From Mariprofundaceae bacterium (lineage in GTDB: Bacteria > Pseudomonadota > Zetaproteobacteria > Mariprofundales > Mariprofundaceae), in assembly GCA_015488115.1 (NCBI GenBank), contig WFOK01000014.1, forward strand, positions 1 through 55,721: a stretch of 55,721 nt of DNA. The letters are read 5' to 3'. Of this stretch, positions 55,065-55,721 are shown piece by piece. The notes below the pieces were generated by a model, which did no database searches, had not been told where the DNA came from, and saw only the letters and a list, made by a program, of their open reading frames with translations. The position numbers and the translations under genes are program-made. Numbering within the stretch: position 1 is the stretch's first letter; every line of letters starts with the position of its first letter.

Positions 55065-55721
55065 TCAGGCGTGCACGCCCAGCTTCTCGCGCCAGCCCGG
55101 GAAGAGCTTGTCGGCATCGTGCGGGAAGGACTCGAACGCACGCGCGAACTCCTTGTGTTCCTTCGCGAACTCGATCGGATCCGCACCTTCCTTCCAGCAC
55201 TGGTAGGCCTGATCCAGCGACTTGCCGCCGGCGGCCGGGCCGTCGATGTGGCCGAAGGAGCCACCGCCGCAGGTGTTGATGACGTTGCCATGGCCCAGGT
55301 TCTCGAAGAAACCGACCAGGCGCAGCGCGTTCATGCCGCCGGAGATGATCGGCGTCGTCGCCTTCATACCATGCCACTTCTGATAGAAGTACGGGCCCTG
55401 GCACTCGTCGCGCTCCAGCATGTAGGCCAGCACGCGCTCGTCCTTGTGACCCTCCATCTTGCCGTAGCCCATCGTGCCGGTATGGATGCCGGACGCGCCC
55501 TGCAGGCGGGCCAGCTTCATGTAGCACAGCGGGTCCATGCCCATCGGGCTCTTGTAGGAGGTCAACGAGCCATGCCCTGCCCGGTGGAAGTGCAGGAACG
55601 TGCTCGGGAAGTAGCGACGGGCCGTGGTCACGCCAGCCGGGCCGGCCACGAAGCCGTCCACGAGGAATGCGACGTGCTCCTCGTTGCCATACTTGGCGAA
55701 CTCGTTGAGGATGTACTCGCC
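55065..55721 (-). CDS. cbbM: Ribulose-bisphosphate carboxylase form II large subunit (3' part)
   Basis: The C-terminal 218 residues of CbbM; the gene continues beyond the right edge. Form II features are [12 protein letters not shown], the loop 6 lysine in [24 protein letters not shown] and [14 protein letters not shown]. The C-terminal [28 protein letters not shown] is typical. The enzyme fixes CO2 in the Calvin cycle and needs no small subunit. It is followed by a strong terminator, so the inositol genes are probably transcribed separately. Confidence 0.97.
   Translation of the reverse strand, partial: GEYILNEFAKYGNEEHVAFLVDGFVAGPAGVTTARRYFPSTFLHFHRAGHGSLTSYKSPMGMDPLCYMKLARLQGASGIHTGTMGYGKMEGHKDERVLAYMLERDECQGPYFYQKWHGMKATTPIISGGMNALRLVGFFENLGHGNVINTCGGGSFGHIDGPAAGGKSLDQAYQCWKEGADPIEFAKEHKEFARAFESFPHDADKLFPGWREKLGVHA

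Overview
The window is a dense, GC-rich chromosomal segment from an autotrophic proteobacterium. Autotrophy is shown by the C-terminal part of a form II RuBisCO (cbbM) at the right edge and by the RuBisCO-activase pair cbbQ/cbbO nearby. Many gene orders are gammaproteobacterial in style: recA-recX-alaS, pcm-yqaA-nlpD-rpoS, ihfA-merR, ftsK-lolA-rarA-crcB and lolC-lolD. A ribonuclease J gene between pyrE and ftsK is not typical of mainstream Gammaproteobacteria. An Acidithiobacillia- or Zetaproteobacteria-like lineage is therefore possible, but the sequence alone does not settle it. I see no insertion sequence, prophage, CRISPR array or rRNA operon.

Layout. Positions 1-3.3 kb (+): a membrane protein, argB and a GAF-GGDEF cyclase. 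3.3-11.2 kb (-): a tightly coupled chain pyrE, RNase J, ftsK, lolA, a FadL-type porin, rarA and crcB. 11.3-16.1 kb: a HAD phosphatase, the chain thiL-pgpA-CinA fusion, a macro-domain protein and a small outer-membrane barrel. 16.2-20 kb: an M23 peptidase, then rnd, an unknown gene and xthA. 20-29.8 kb (-): an unbroken run thiC, CBS protein, tsaE, thpR, recA, recX, alaS, rmuC, apaH. 30-31.3 kb (+): ygfZ and a DUF4936 gene. 31.3-36 kb (-): tRNA-Arg(CCT), gyrA, serS, two tRNA-Ser genes, a lipoprotein and tRNA-Arg(ACG). 36-39.6 kb (-): tRNA-Pro, pcm, yqaA, nlpD, rpoS, apt. 39.6-46 kb (-): ndk, lysS, a CBS protein, an ArsB/NhaD-type transporter, lolC, lolD, ihfA, merR. 46-48 kb (+): a GGCT-fold protein and a DUF3422 protein. 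48-55.7 kb (-): cbbM, a four-gene inositol operon, cbbQ, cbbO.

The most striking region is 51.1-54.8 kb. A myo-inositol-1-phosphate synthase gene is followed by a fused inositol-phosphate cytidylyltransferase/di-myo-inositol-phosphate-phosphate synthase, a second CDP-alcohol phosphotransferase that resembles phosphatidylinositol-phosphate synthases, and an HD-domain hydrolase. The last three starts overlap the preceding stops. The set encodes all recognised steps to di-myo-inositol phosphate-phosphate, and probably to an inositol phospholipid as well. It is placed between RuBisCO and its activase. The HD protein is a candidate for the missing terminal phosphatase.

Other points are a dispersed ~76-bp intergenic repeat (two copies, plus short matches at gene ends), an rpoS-linked NlpD that keeps every LytM catalytic residue, a pcm start codon inside the terminator of tRNA-Pro, and an unexplained N-terminal half on the CinA-type amidase. 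All intergenic gaps are under 300 bp.
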